Source: Luteolibacter sp. SL250
Lineage (GTDB): Bacteria > Verrucomicrobiota > Verrucomicrobiia > Verrucomicrobiales > Akkermansiaceae
Assembly: GCF_026625605.1 (NCBI RefSeq)
Contig: NZ_CP113054.1
Location: forward strand, 4,464,001-4,528,000
Reading direction: 5' to 3'
DNA length: 64,000 nt
The notes below the pieces were generated by a model. The model ran no database searches. It was given only the letters and a program-made list of their open reading frames with translations, and was not told the origin of the DNA. Below, one piece after another: positions 33,396 through 43,097 of this stretch; the first letter of the stretch is position 1, and each line of letters starts with the position of its first letter. The position numbers were made by a program, and so were the translations under genes.

Positions 33396-34271
33396 TCATT
33401 TCCGTTTCATGTCCTGCCGGAGCAGGCCGAGGAAGCGGGCCAGCGCGGGATTGGTGTCCCCGGCATGCCAGACGGCACCGACCTTCCACCCGGCATCCTT
33501 TTCCTTCAGCCGGTGGAGCCGCACGCCTTCAAGGCGGCTGTTCCAGAATGACTCCGGGATGACCGCGACACCCAGTCCGGCACGGACCAGGGCCATGGCG
33601 GTGGGTAGTTCCGGCACCTGCTGGACCACCTTCGGGTGAAAGCCGTGTTTCCCGCACATGGCCAGGACGTGATGGTGGAAGCCGGGGGCACGCTTCTCCG
33701 AAAGCGCCACGAACGGCTCATCCCGGCAATCCGCCAGACCCGCGTCCGCAGGCAAGCGGGAGAGTGAGGAAGATACCAGCGCCAGCCGGTCTCCGACCAC
33801 CGGCAGGCTGTTGAAATGCTTCGGCACCGGCAGGCGCATGAAACCGAGGTCCACCACGCGCGAAGCGAGGCCATCCATCTGCTCCGCCGTGGACATGTCC
33901 CGCAGGCTCACCTCGATGCCCGGCGCGACCTCCCGCAACTTCACGACCAGCCGTGGCACCAGCTCGAAGGCGGGAAAGCCGAAGCCGATGCTGAGACGCC
34001 CGGTCTCCCCGATAGCGGCGCGCTTCCCACGGTCCATCAGTTCCTCGAAGGAGCGGACGGTCACCCGCGCCTCCTGCAGGAACCGCTCGCCGAAAGCGCT
34101 GAGCTTCGTTCCCTGCTTGTTCCGCTCGAACAATGGGGTGCCCAGCTCCTCCTCCATCCGCCGGATCTGCTTGGTGAGGGCGGGCTGGCTCAGGTTCATC
34201 AACCGGGCGGCCCGGCTGAAATGGAGCTGCTCCCCCAGCAGCACGAAGGATCTCAGTTCGCGGATGTCCAT
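33396..34271 (-). CDS. LysR-family transcriptional regulator
   Basis: A 291-residue regulator. The N-terminal winged HTH reads MDIRELRSFVLLGEQLHFSR and AARLMNLSQPALTKQIRRME, which fits LysR exactly. The C-terminal two-lobed effector domain begins near RLSIGFGFPAFELVPRLV. The N-terminus and the SLREL-like start resemble the BenM/CatM/HcaR subgroup. It is divergent from the MFS-HAD pair across a 70-bp spacer with symmetric sequences, so it very likely regulates that pair. The inducer is unknown. Confidence 0.93.
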   Translation of the reverse strand: MDIRELRSFVLLGEQLHFSRAARLMNLSQPALTKQIRRMEEELGTPLFERNKQGTKLSAFGERFLQEARVTVRSFEELMDRGKRAAIGETGRLSIGFGFPAFELVPRLVVKLREVAPGIEVSLRDMSTAEQMDGLASRVVDLGFMRLPVPKHFNSLPVVGDRLALVSSSLSRLPADAGLADCRDEPFVALSEKRAPGFHHHVLAMCGKHGFHPKVVQQVPELPTAMALVRAGLGVAVIPESFWNSRLEGVRLHRLKEKDAGWKVGAVWHAGDTNPALARFLGLLRQDMKRK

Positions 34272-34341
34272 AACCGGAAGTTATCACACTCATGAATTCA
34301 TACCATTGGAAGAATTTTCACGAAAATGGGAATCTCCCCGC
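34272..34341. promoter_or_regulatory. Divergent LysR/MFS control region with palindromes
   Basis: The spacer contains the perfect 10-bp palindrome ATGAATTCAT (34292-34301) and, overlapping it, TTCATACCATTGGAA, an inverted repeat TTC-N9-GAA with LysR T-N-A character. The position between a LysR gene and its divergent neighbour is where an autoregulatory site is expected. Confidence 0.45.
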
Positions 34342-35556
34342 ATGCCACCACCCGTTGCGGAAGCCACCGATCTCCGGTTCGACGAAATCCAGGACGTCGC
34401 CGGGAAGCCGCGCAATCCCCGGCTGGCCGCGTCCCTCTACTTCCTCACCGACGGCATGGTGTTCGGAACGTGGGCGGCGCTGATCCCTTCCTTCAAATCG
34501 AAATTCGCCTTGTCCGAGGCTCAACTGAGCGTGGTGCTGCTGGCCATCGCCGCCGGAGCCATCGTCTCGATGCCCGCCACGGGACGGACCGTCGCCCGCC
34601 ACGGCAGCCGGGCGAACCTGCGGATCTACGCCCCGGCATTCTGCGTCTCGCTGGCACTGCTGGTCCTCAGCCCGCACTTCGCGCTGTTCATTGCCGCAGC
34701 GTTTCTTTTCGGCGCGGTGAAGGGAGCCTTCAACGTGTCGGTGAACTCGCAGGCCATCGCGATCGAGAATGCGGCGAAGAAGCCGATCATTTCCTCCTTC
34801 CACGCGCTGTGGAGCCTGGGCGGCATGTCCGCCGCGCTGGTGGTGGGCGCGGCCCTGAAAGCCGGGCTGTCCCCGGCATCCATCGCCATCGGCACCGCGG
34901 CGGTGCTGCTGGTGGTGGTCACCATATTCCATTCCCACCTGCTGGGCGGGGATGCCACGCCGCAGGCCGCCCCGGAAGGAAAGTTCCGCTTTCCGGATGG
35001 GAAGCTCCTGCGCATCGGCATCGTCACCTTCATGGTATTGTTCGCGGAAGGGGTGATGATGGACTGGAGCGTGGTCTATGCGCGCACCATCTCCGGAGCG
35101 GAGGCCTGGCTGGCCCCCGTGGCCTATGGCGTGTTCTCCGGCTGCATGGCGCTCGGGCGTTTGTTCGGCGGCCCGCTGATCTCCCGGCTGGGATCCTCCG
35201 GCATGCTGACGGTGGGCGGGATCTTCACCACCGTGGGCCTCGCCGTTGTGACCGGCATCCACCACTGGCCCGCCACCTTCCTGGGCCTGGCGCTGACCGG
35301 CTTCGGACTGGCGAACCTGGTGCCCATCCTGTTCGGAGCGGGTGGACGGGCGCATGAAGGCGGCGCGGGAAATGGCATCGCCACCGTGTCCATCATGGGC
35401 TACTTTGGATTCCTCATCGGCCCACCGCTCGTCGGCGGCATCAGCCACCAGGCGGGACTGCCGGCGGCCTTCGCGCTGGTCGTCGCCTTCGCCTTCTTCA
35501 TCGCCGCCTTCGGAAACCGCTTCCTCGGTACGACCATCACCAACAAAGAATCATGA
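34342..35556 (+). CDS. MFS transporter
   Basis: A 404-residue major facilitator with about 12 membrane segments. Signature pieces are FLTDGMVFGTWAALIPSFKS at TM1, GRTVARHGSRANLRI for the loop 2-3 motif, and GRLFGGPLISRLGSSGML for the matching motif in the second half. It resembles the FucP/YbjJ-like subgroup of MFS permeases with sugar or small-molecule substrates. The ATG at 34342 begins a plausible hydrophilic tail. The stop overlaps the HAD phosphatase start by 4 bp (ATGA). It is under probable control of the divergent LysR gene. Confidence 0.88.
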   Translation: MPPPVAEATDLRFDEIQDVAGKPRNPRLAASLYFLTDGMVFGTWAALIPSFKSKFALSEAQLSVVLLAIAAGAIVSMPATGRTVARHGSRANLRIYAPAFCVSLALLVLSPHFALFIAAAFLFGAVKGAFNVSVNSQAIAIENAAKKPIISSFHALWSLGGMSAALVVGAALKAGLSPASIAIGTAAVLLVVVTIFHSHLLGGDATPQAAPEGKFRFPDGKLLRIGIVTFMVLFAEGVMMDWSVVYARTISGAEAWLAPVAYGVFSGCMALGRLFGGPLISRLGSSGMLTVGGIFTTVGLAVVTGIHHWPATFLGLALTGFGLANLVPILFGAGGRAHEGGAGNGIATVSIMGYFGFLIGPPLVGGISHQAGLPAAFALVVAFAFFIAAFGNRFLGTTITNKES

Positions 35557-36221
35557 CGACTCCCCGCGACGCCCTCCGGAATGCCCGTGGCATCCTATTC
35601 GACATGGATGGCGTGCTGATCGACTCCGAGCCAACCCATGAGAAGGCGATCATCGCGCTGTCCCGGGAGCTGGGCGACGAACTGACCGACGACGCGACCA
35701 TCCAGTCGTTCAAAGGCGCGCCGGAGAAGTTCATGGCGAAGCGGCTGATGGAAATCTATCCGGGACAGACGCGGACTTCGCCGGAACTCATCGCACGCAA
35801 GGTGGAACTCTATGCCGCCCTCTTCGAGGAACACGTGACACTCATCCCGCAGGCCATCGACTTCCTGAAGGCATCCCGGGCAGCGGGACGGCTGCATGGC
35901 CTGACCACCTCCGCTTCCCGCGCGACGCAGAGGTTGTCCTTCGAAACCTTCGGCTTCGGCCAATACTTCGACACCATCATCACCGGTGAGGACATCACCA
36001 AAGGAAAGCCGGACCCGGAACCGTTCCTCCTGACCGCGGTGAAGCTGGGGCTTGATCCCGCGGACTGCATCGTCATCGAGGACTCCATCAACGGCGTGCG
36101 CTCCGGCCACGCGGCGGGCTGCACGGTCATCGCCCTCACGACGACGTTCCCCCGCGAAGCGCTTTTCGAAGCAGGGGCCGACCATGTGATCGACTCCTAC
36201 TCCGACGTGCTGGAGGCGTGA
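35553..36221 (+). CDS. HAD-superfamily phosphatase, beta-phosphoglucomutase-like
   Basis: A 222-residue HAD subfamily IA protein. Motif I is ILFDMDGVLIDSEPTHEKAI (nucleophile and acid Asp in DMDGV). Motif II is TTSAS, motif III GKPDPEPFLLTA, and motif IV VIEDSINGVRSGHAAGC. The helical cap is of the beta-phosphoglucomutase/YcjU kind. It probably acts on a sugar phosphate imported or produced via the adjacent MFS transporter, with which it is translationally coupled; the exact substrate is open. It is convergent with the aldo/keto reductase with 4 bp between stops. Confidence 0.9.
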   Translation: MTTPRDALRNARGILFDMDGVLIDSEPTHEKAIIALSRELGDELTDDATIQSFKGAPEKFMAKRLMEIYPGQTRTSPELIARKVELYAALFEEHVTLIPQAIDFLKASRAAGRLHGLTTSASRATQRLSFETFGFGQYFDTIITGEDITKGKPDPEPFLLTAVKLGLDPADCIVIEDSINGVRSGHAAGCTVIALTTTFPREALFEAGADHVIDSYSDVLEA

Positions 36222-36225
36222 GCCG

Positions 36226-37257
36226 TCAGGCCGGGAACGGATTCCGTTCCGCGAATCCCTGCTGGTGGAAATAGGGGTAGGCAAAGGGGCGCTTGCTGGC
36301 TTCATCCAGCTTCGCGACCTGTTCCTTGGTGAGGTTCCAGCCGACCGCGCCGAGGTTCTGCTTCAGTTGCTCCTCATTCCGCGCGCCGATGATCACGCTG
36401 GAAACGGTCGGCCGCTGGAGCAGCCAGTTCAGTGCCACCTGGGGCACGGATTTTCCGGTTTCCCCAGCCACCTGATCCAGCGCGTCCACGACCTGATAGA
36501 GGAACTCGTCATCCACCTGCGGCCCCGCATCGACAATGGTCTGCGAGTTCAGGCGGCTGCCCTCCGGCAACGGCTTGCCACGGCGGATCTTCCCGGTCAG
36601 GCGGCCCCAGCCGAGCGGGCTCCACACCATCGCGCCGACTTTCTGGTCCACACCCAGCGGCATCAGCTCCCACTCATAGTCACGGCCGATGAGGGAGTAG
36701 TAGGACTGGTTCGCGACGTAGCGGGTCCAGCCGTAGCGGTCCGCCACCGAGAGGGATTTCATCAGGTGCCAGCCGGAGAAGTTCGAGACACCCAGGTAAC
36801 GGATCTTCCCGGCTTTCACGAAGCCATCCAGGGTGGAAAGCACCTCCTCAACAGGCGTCATCGCGTCGAATCCGTGGAGCTGGAAAAGGTCGATGTAGTC
36901 CGTCTGGAGACGCTTCAATGAAGCGTCGATGGTGCGGGTGAGATGGTGGCGGGAGGAGCCCACATTATTCACTCCGTCATCGAACCGGAAGGTTGCCTTG
37001 GTCGAGATGAGCACCTGGTCGCGGCGGCCTTTGAGCGCCTCGCCAAGGATCGATTCGGAGTCGCCCTTTGAATAGATGTCCGCCGTGTCGAACATGTTGA
37101 GGCCCGCCTCCAGGCAGATGTCCACCAGGCGGGTGGCCTCCTTCACATCGGAAGAACCCCACGCTTTGAAGAACTCCGTGGTTCCTCCGAACGTCCCCGC
37201 CCCGAAGGTCAGGGCAGGCACCATCAATCCCGATCCGCCAAGCTGTCTGTATTCCAT
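36226..37257 (-). CDS. Aldo/keto reductase
   Basis: A 343-residue NADPH-dependent reductase of the AKR TIM-barrel fold (YghZ/Kv-beta subgroup by its MEYRQLGGSGLMVPALTFG start). The catalytic tetrad is visible: Asp and Tyr in NMFDTADIYSKGDSES, Lys in LISTKATF and His in IDLFQLHGFD. The cofactor segment is SSVIIGARNEEQL. The ATG at 37257 matches the family start. It has an unusually good promoter just upstream, at 37267-37294, that would give a nearly leaderless transcript. Physiological substrate unknown; general aldehyde or ketone reduction is likely. Confidence 0.93.
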   Translation of the reverse strand: MEYRQLGGSGLMVPALTFGAGTFGGTTEFFKAWGSSDVKEATRLVDICLEAGLNMFDTADIYSKGDSESILGEALKGRRDQVLISTKATFRFDDGVNNVGSSRHHLTRTIDASLKRLQTDYIDLFQLHGFDAMTPVEEVLSTLDGFVKAGKIRYLGVSNFSGWHLMKSLSVADRYGWTRYVANQSYYSLIGRDYEWELMPLGVDQKVGAMVWSPLGWGRLTGKIRRGKPLPEGSRLNSQTIVDAGPQVDDEFLYQVVDALDQVAGETGKSVPQVALNWLLQRPTVSSVIIGARNEEQLKQNLGAVGWNLTKEQVAKLDEASKRPFAYPYFHQQGFAERNPFPA

Positions 37258-37266
37258 AGTTCGATG

Positions 37267-37294
37267 ATTATAGAACAATATGGAGTGCTGTCAA
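37267..37294 (-). promoter_or_regulatory. Consensus sigma-70 promoter of the aldo/keto reductase
   Basis: On the minus strand TTGACA (37289-37294) and TATAAT (37267-37272) are perfect consensus hexamers with a 16-bp spacer. The expected start of transcription, near 37260, is about 3 bases before the ATG at 37257. Confidence 0.75.
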
Positions 37295-37388
37295 AAAATG
37301 ATTCCGGCCCCCGGGGTGGTGGCAGAGGGCCATTTCCAAAGCGGGGTTTGACCTGCACTGCCGTTGCCTCATACTCTGGTGTCCGCCC

Positions 37389-37946
37389 ATGATCCGTGAA
37401 ATCGTCCAATACGGCCACCCCGTCCTCCGTCAGCGCTGCCAACCTGTCACCGTGGTTGACGATTCCCTGGTCGAACTGGTGAACGACATGCTCGAAACCA
37501 TGGTGGATGCCAACGGTGTCGGCCTGGCCGCCCCGCAGGTGGGCATCGATCTCCGTCTGGCGGTGGTGGATATTTCCCACGACCCGGAGAGCATCTCCTA
37601 CTTCCGCGTGAACGGGGAGGACGCGAACCTGGAGGACTACATGCCGCTGGTGTTCATCAATCCGGAGCTGGAATTCGGCCAGGAAAAGGAATGGGGCCAG
37701 GAAGGATGCCTGAGCATCCAGGGCATCCGCGCGGAAGTCCGCCGCCCGATGGATGTGAAGGCCACCCTCCCCCAACTGGACGGATCCGTCCTGGTCATCG
37801 AGTCCGATGGACTCCTTTCCCGCGCCATCCAACATGAAACGGATCACCTCAACGGCATCCTGTTCACGGAGCGACTTTCAGCGGCGAGCAAGGTCGCGCT
37901 CAAGAACCGCCTGAAAAAGCTGCTGGCGGAAAATACGGGAATGTAG
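37389..37946 (+). CDS. def: Peptide deformylase
   Basis: A 185-residue Fe/Zn metallohydrolase that removes the N-formyl group from nascent proteins. All three motifs are present: GVGLAAPQVG (motif 1), EGCLSI (motif 2, metal Cys) and HETDHLNGILF (motif 3, HExxH-type with two His ligands; here written QHETDHLNG). It is slightly longer than E. coli Def because of an insert near residues 75-85. The start ATG at 37389 is directly before IREIVQYGHPVLR, typical of the family. It is alone; no fmt follows as in many genomes. Confidence 0.96.
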   Translation: MIREIVQYGHPVLRQRCQPVTVVDDSLVELVNDMLETMVDANGVGLAAPQVGIDLRLAVVDISHDPESISYFRVNGEDANLEDYMPLVFINPELEFGQEKEWGQEGCLSIQGIRAEVRRPMDVKATLPQLDGSVLVIESDGLLSRAIQHETDHLNGILFTERLSAASKVALKNRLKKLLAENTGM

Positions 37947-38026
37947 ATTTTCAATCGATTGTGGCTCGACTTTTTTAGAATATCCGGCATTCATGACTGC
38001 GGTGCCACAGCAGGTACTCCTTCATC

Positions 38027-38995
38027 ATGAGCAATAATCGAGGCATTTTCGAGAATCTCCCTGGCAAACCATCCGCGAGTCCATTCTCCGTCGTCCAGGA
38101 TCCGGCCGCGCCTGCACCGTCCGCAGCGAACAGCCCGTTCGCCGCAGCGCCGCGCCAAAGCTCTCCGTTCAGCGTGGCGGATGATGGCTCCGCCTCCAAA
38201 GGCGTGAAAATCCCGGAGCGCCGGAGAAATGACTCCCCTTTCCAGGTTGCCGACGACAGTGAAGGCTTCGGCTTCGAGCCGACGGCATCCCCCTTCGCCG
38301 CGGCACCGTTTGAGGCGGCTCCACAGGCATCTCCCTTCGCCGCCGTTCCATCCGAACCGGCACCATCTCCATTCGCAGCGGCACCCGAGCCTGCTCCATC
38401 CCCGTTCGCCATCGCACCCGCCGAGCCGGTGGCCCGTCCCGCCGCAACTCCCTCTCCGTTCTCGGTTGAGTCCTCTCCGGCGCCCTCCTGGCAGCAAGCT
38501 CCTGCGGCTGCTTCCAGCGCCTTCGGCTCATTCGCTCCGGCACCTTCTCCGGCCGCGGTCGCCGCTCCGCCAGCTCCCGCTCCCGTCCAGGCACCAGCCG
38601 CAGCCCCATCCATCGCTCCGGCACCTGCCCCGGCTCCGGCTCCCGCCGCCAGCGAATCGGATTCCTCCTCCATCCGCCAACTGGAGCTTCGCGCGATCTT
38701 CGGTGTGGACCGCGAAATGAGCACAGATGAGATCCTCCAGCGCGCCCGCGCCCTGCCAGGCATCCGCCACATCGCACGCGTCTGCGCGGCTGACGTCGCC
38801 GCCGTGGACGCGCTCAAGCAAGTGGTGGCCAACCTCGGCTTCGGCTCCGGTGGACTGAAACTCTACGCAGGCTCCGTGCCGATCGAGTTCATCCGCGAAT
38901 CCGGCGTGCTGCTCGCTGTCCAGACGGACGGTGGCTTCGCCCCGGGTGTGCGTGAAACGCTCATGATCGTCGCGCGCGAGCTGAGCCGTTCCTGA
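38027..38995 (+). CDS. SPF-repeat protein with C-terminal globular domain
   Basis: A 322-residue protein of unknown function. Residues 1-150 are low-complexity with nine SPF tripeptides (starting at residues 18, 36, 46, 70, 88, 102, 114, 125 and 143), most followed by small or hydrophobic residues (SPFAAA, SPFSVA). Residues 151-210 are Ala/Pro-rich. Residues ~215-322 look folded: a helix pair around EMSTDEILQRARALPGIRHI, then strands and a last helix ETLMIVARELSR; the layout is reminiscent of roadblock/LC7 domains but not conclusive. No signal peptide or membrane helix. It is followed by a strong terminator, so it is a single-gene unit. Confidence 0.7.
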   Translation: MSNNRGIFENLPGKPSASPFSVVQDPAAPAPSAANSPFAAAPRQSSPFSVADDGSASKGVKIPERRRNDSPFQVADDSEGFGFEPTASPFAAAPFEAAPQASPFAAVPSEPAPSPFAAAPEPAPSPFAIAPAEPVARPAATPSPFSVESSPAPSWQQAPAAASSAFGSFAPAPSPAAVAAPPAPAPVQAPAAAPSIAPAPAPAPAPAASESDSSSIRQLELRAIFGVDREMSTDEILQRARALPGIRHIARVCAADVAAVDALKQVVANLGFGSGGLKLYAGSVPIEFIRESGVLLAVQTDGGFAPGVRETLMIVARELSRS

Positions 38996-39025
38996 ATGTT
39001 TTCCTGCATCGCATCTTGTTGATGG

Positions 39026-39057
39026 AAAGCCGGCCTAATCCGCCGGCTTTTCTTTTT
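39026..39057 (+). terminator. Intrinsic terminator after the SPF-repeat gene
   Basis: A perfect 9-bp stem (AAAGCCGGC with GCCGGCTTT), 7-nt loop CTAATCC, then TTTCTTTTTG. It lies 30 bp after the stop codon. Confidence 0.88.
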
Positions 39058-39082
39058 GTCCCGCAAGGGACACACTGCCCGC

Positions 39083-42000
39083 GTGGCAGGAACATGGAAA
39101 GTCCGGGTGGATACCGGCGGCACATTCACCGACGCGTGGGCACTCACCCCCTCCGGGGAGGAACGCCGGTGCAAGGTCCTCTCCGACGGCTCGCTGGTCT
39201 TCGACATCAGCCCACCGGATGCGGAGGGATGGCATGCTCTGGGCCGCGCACCCGCATCTGAGGATGGTGTGCTCACGGGCTTCTCCGCCAGAGACGGGCT
39301 GACCGTGACCGCCGACCGGGAGAACGGACGCTTCATCCGGCTTTCCCGCCCCTTTCCCGGCGGCCGGCTTATCCTGCGCAGCGGCGAGGAAGCCCCGGTG
39401 CTGGCGGCACGCCTGCTGACGGGAACCCCGGCCGACAGGAAGCTCCCGCCAATGGACTTCCGGGTCGCCACCACCCGGGGAACGAACGCCCTGCTGGAGC
39501 GGAAGGGCGCACCCACCGCCCTTTTCATCACGGAGGGCTTCGGTGATCTGCCGAAGATCCGCGACCAACGCCGGGCGCTGCTGTTCTCCCTCGCGCAACC
39601 GGATACGGAGATCCTCTGCGAGGAGGTGGTGGAAATTTCCGCCCGCCTTTCATCTACTGGAAAGACAGTAGATGCCCCCGGCGAAGAAACGGTCAGGAAA
39701 GAGGCACGCCGTTGCGTGGTGGCAGGCATCCGGGTGGCCGCTGTCGCCATCATCCACTCCTGGAGGGATCCATCCCTGGAGCGGAAGGTCGCCGCCTGGC
39801 TGCTGGAGGAGGGCTTCAGCCATGTGACGACCTCCTCCGGCGTCTCACCGGTGATCCGTTTCCTTCCCCGGCTGGAGACGGCGCTGGCGGACGCTTGGCT
39901 CGCCCCCATCATGCGGGACTTCACCGCGAAGGTGGCCGCAGCCATGGAAACCGGAGAACCGTGGATGATGACCAGCGCGGGAGGCCTGTCCGCCGCCTCC
40001 GCCTACCAGCCGAAGGACTCGCTGCTTTCCGGTCCTGCGGGTGGACTGGTCGGCTCGGCCGCCATCGCCCGGGCGGCGGGATTCCCCAAGGTACTGACCT
40101 TCGACATGGGGGGCACCAGCACGGATGTGGCGCGCATCGACGGACCATTTTCATTCCGCTATGAACAGGAGGTGGGACCGGCCCGGGTGTTGGCTCCCGC
40201 GATGAAAATCGAAACGGTGGCCGCAGGCGGCGGATCGATCTGCCGCTGGCACCTCGGCAGGCTGGAAGTGGGTCCGGAAAGCGCGGGCTCCGATCCCGGT
40301 CCGGCGTGCTATGGCCGTGGCGGCCCGCTGACCGTCACGGATGTGAATCTCCTCCTCGGGCACATGCGCCCGGAGGGTGCGGGCATTCCCATTGACCCAG
40401 CCTCCGCCCGCACGGAACTCCGCAAGCTGATGAACGCGATGGAAGCGGACGGCGTGATCCCGCCTCAGATCCAGGATTTGCTGGAAGGACTGCGGAACAT
40501 CGCCGTCGGAAAGATGGCGGAGGCGATCCGTGCCATCTCATTTTCCGAAGGCCACCATCCGGAGAATTTCGCGCTGTTCGCATTCGGCGGGGCGGGGCCC
40601 CAGCATGCCTGCGCCGTGGCGGAAAATCTGGGCATCCGCACCGTGCTGGTGCCCGGTGATGCCGGCCTGCTGAGCGCGTGGGGACTGCACCAGGCCCGGC
40701 GGCAGGAACAGGCAGTGCGGCAGATCCTCAGACCGCTGGCGGAGATCACGACACGGGAGATTTGGAACGCGCTAGCGGTGGATGCGTCATCCGCCTTGTC
40801 CATCCCCGCGCCATCCTTCCGCTGGCTGGCCGAGCTGCGGCTTGCCGGGCAGGACACGCCCATCGAAGTGGAGGCTCCATCCGCCGATGCGGGCGGGGAT
40901 TTCCTGACCGACCGCTTCCGGAACGCCTATCGCAAACTCTATGGCTATGATCCATCCACCGCCCGCACCATCGAGTGCGTGACGCTGCGGGTAATCGCGG
41001 AGGAGCCGGAAACCTTGCTGGATGCGGAGACATTCGGCGCGGTGGAACTCACCGGCCCCCACCTGCTCCAGGACCGGTTCAGCACCTGCCTCATCCCCCC
41101 GGGATGGGAGATGAAACGAGGGACACGGCGCACGCTTCTGCTGGAGAAAATCACCGCGGCTTCCGGAGGACCGATGGAGAACGGCAACCCAGAGATCCGC
41201 GCGGCGCTCTTCCGCAACCGCTTCGAAGGACTGGTGACGGAGATGGGTGCGCTGCTCCGCCGGACGGCCATCTCCCCGAATATCCGCGAGCGGCTGGACT
41301 ACTCCTGCGCGTTGTTGGATGCCGAAGGGCGGCTGGTGGTGAACGCCCCGCACGTCCCCGTCCATCTGGGTGCGCTGGGTGTGTGCGTGCGGGAGGTCGC
41401 CGCGAGGATCGATCTCGGCCCTGGGGATGTCGTGGTGACCAACCATCCTGCTGCGGGCGGCTCCCATCTGCCGGACATCACGGTGATCGCCGCCGCTTTT
41501 GATGAAGACGGAACGCGGATCGGCTACGTGGCGAACCGCGCCCACCACGCGGAGATCGGCGGCATCGCGCCGGGATCCATGCCAGCCGCCGCACGCAACC
41601 TCGCGGAGGAAGGCGTGGTCATCCCCCCGATGAAATGGATCACGGCGGGCACGCCTGATCCATCCGGACTGGAGGATCTCCTCCGCCACTCCCCCCATCC
41701 ATCGCGGCGGCCCGAGGAAAACCTCGCCGATCTGGAAGCACAGGCCGCCTCCGTCGCGCATGGCATCCGCACGCTGGAAGCTCTGGCCGCTTCCCATGGA
41801 GGTGACCGCGTGCGATCCGAAATGGAGGGTATCCTTTCCCGCTCCGCCACGCTCATGGAAAGCCTGCTGCGGCACCATGAGGGCCGGACGTTCCACCGCT
41901 CCGGCACGCTGGATGATGGCACCGCCATCGTGGTGGCCATCACCGTCGGGGGCGGAAGCATGACGGTGGATTTCACGGGCAGCGGTCCCGTCCATCCGCG

Positions 42001-42724
42001 GAACCTCAACGCCACCCCGGCCATCGTCCGCAGCGTGTTGCTCTACGTCCTGCGCCTCTGGCTGGATGAGGACATCCCGCTCAACGAAGGCCTACTGGAC
42101 TCCACCCGGGTGATCCTGCCGCCGTGTTTCCTCAACCCGGATTTTCCGGATGATCCGGAGAAATGTCCCGCCGTGGTCGGTGGCAATGTGGAGACGAGCC
42201 AGCGCCTCACCGACCTGCTGCTGGCGGCGCTGGGCCTCTGCGCCAACGGCCAGGGCACGATGAACAACTTCCTCTTCGGCAACGGAGCCTTCGGCTACTA
42301 CGAAACCATCGCCGGAGGAGCCGGTGCCGGGCCTTCCTTCCACGGTGGAAGCGGACGCCACGTCCACATGACGAACACCGCCATCACCGATCCGGAGATC
42401 CTCGAACACCGCTTCCCCGTGCGCCTGCACCGGTTTTCCATCCGGAGGGAATCCGGCGGAAAGGGCGTCCACCACGGCGGTGACGGAGTGGTCCGGGAAG
42501 TGGAGTTCCTCACCCCCATGACCGTCTCGCTCCTGACGGAACGCCGCGGCACCCGTCCGGAAGGAATGGCCGGCGGCACGGACGGTGAGAGCGGCGGGCA
42601 GATCCGGATCTTGCCGGACGGCACCACCCTGCCCCTCCCCGGTGCCGTGACCTATGAAGCCAGCGCCCATGAACGCATCATCATCCGCACGCCGGGCGGC
42701 GGCGGATGGGGTGCATCCCATTGA
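39083..42724 (+). CDS. 5-oxoprolinase / hydantoinase HyuA-HyuB fusion
   Basis: A 1213-residue ATP-dependent amidohydrolase. The N-terminal HyuA half (residues ~1-690) is actin-like: [39 protein letters not shown] and [18 protein letters not shown]. The C-terminal HyuB half (~700-1213) has [31 protein letters not shown] and the [20 protein letters not shown] stretch. Fused eukaryote-type enzymes open 5-oxoproline to glutamate; bacterial relatives may act on hydantoins, so the substrate is not fixed. The start is likely GTG 39083; a TTG at 39056 falls inside the preceding terminator. No PxpABC genes are nearby. Confidence 0.9.
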   Translation: MAGTWKVRVDTGGTFTDAWALTPSGEERRCKVLSDGSLVFDISPPDAEGWHALGRAPASEDGVLTGFSARDGLTVTADRENGRFIRLSRPFPGGRLILRSGEEAPVLAARLLTGTPADRKLPPMDFRVATTRGTNALLERKGAPTALFITEGFGDLPKIRDQRRALLFSLAQPDTEILCEEVVEISARLSSTGKTVDAPGEETVRKEARRCVVAGIRVAAVAIIHSWRDPSLERKVAAWLLEEGFSHVTTSSGVSPVIRFLPRLETALADAWLAPIMRDFTAKVAAAMETGEPWMMTSAGGLSAASAYQPKDSLLSGPAGGLVGSAAIARAAGFPKVLTFDMGGTSTDVARIDGPFSFRYEQEVGPARVLAPAMKIETVAAGGGSICRWHLGRLEVGPESAGSDPGPACYGRGGPLTVTDVNLLLGHMRPEGAGIPIDPASARTELRKLMNAMEADGVIPPQIQDLLEGLRNIAVGKMAEAIRAISFSEGHHPENFALFAFGGAGPQHACAVAENLGIRTVLVPGDAGLLSAWGLHQARRQEQAVRQILRPLAEITTREIWNALAVDASSALSIPAPSFRWLAELRLAGQDTPIEVEAPSADAGGDFLTDRFRNAYRKLYGYDPSTARTIECVTLRVIAEEPETLLDAETFGAVELTGPHLLQDRFSTCLIPPGWEMKRGTRRTLLLEKITAASGGPMENGNPEIRAALFRNRFEGLVTEMGALLRRTAISPNIRERLDYSCALLDAEGRLVVNAPHVPVHLGALGVCVREVAARIDLGPGDVVVTNHPAAGGSHLPDITVIAAAFDEDGTRIGYVANRAHHAEIGGIAPGSMPAAARNLAEEGVVIPPMKWITAGTPDPSGLEDLLRHSPHPSRRPEENLADLEAQAASVAHGIRTLEALAASHGGDRVRSEMEGILSRSATLMESLLRHHEGRTFHRSGTLDDGTAIVVAITVGGGSMTVDFTGSGPVHPRNLNATPAIVRSVLLYVLRLWLDEDIPLNEGLLDSTRVILPPCFLNPDFPDDPEKCPAVVGGNVETSQRLTDLLLAALGLCANGQGTMNNFLFGNGAFGYYETIAGGAGAGPSFHGGSGRHVHMTNTAITDPEILEHRFPVRLHRFSIRRESGGKGVHHGGDGVVREVEFLTPMTVSLLTERRGTRPEGMAGGTDGESGGQIRILPDGTTLPLPGAVTYEASAHERIIIRTPGGGGWGASH

Positions 42725-42734
42725 GCCTCCTGCC

Positions 42735-43013
42735 ATGCCATCCCGCGGCCGCCACCAGAGTTCATCGAAGGAATGCCATCGCATCATGCGGCGGATCGAG
42801 GCGCTCGACGGCGTGATCGGTGTCATCATCGGCCGATCGTATGGCGGGAAATCCCTGGGCGCGGGCAGCAGCACCGGCTCGCTCAAGATCCAGCGGAAGG
42901 TGCCCGGCGGCATCAAGGCCGTCACCCAGTCCACCAAGGGACTGCAGGAGCTTTTCATCCGGACCGAGCCCGGCACGGAGGAAGCCATCGCCGAAGCGAT
43001 CCTCAGGCTTTGA
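42735..43013 (+). CDS. Small basic protein of unknown function
   Basis: A 92-residue protein starting 10 bp after the 5-oxoprolinase stop, probably co-transcribed. Residues 1-18 are basic and serine-rich (MPSRGRHQSSSKECHRI). The rest looks like a compact alpha-beta domain: DGVIGVIIGRSYGG, GSLKIQRKVPGG, TKGLQELFIR, EEAIAEAILRL. The strand order faintly recalls SUI1-like folds, but I would not assign one. The ATG at 42735 is the start that keeps the basic tail; an in-frame ATG at residue 18 would leave only the folded part. Confidence 0.6.
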   Translation: MPSRGRHQSSSKECHRIMRRIEALDGVIGVIIGRSYGGKSLGAGSSTGSLKIQRKVPGGIKAVTQSTKGLQELFIRTEPGTEEAIAEAILRL

Positions 43014-43097
43014 TCCGGCAACGGCCCAACCTAGCACCGCTTAAGGTCTTCTCATTTCCGACTTAACATCAGGAGGCATTCATGCAAACGATGCTTG

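Noticed and set aside
39056..39082. TTG start for the 5-oxoprolinase
   Set aside because: The TTG lies inside the T-tract of the preceding terminator. The GTG at 39083 gives the family N-terminus directly.
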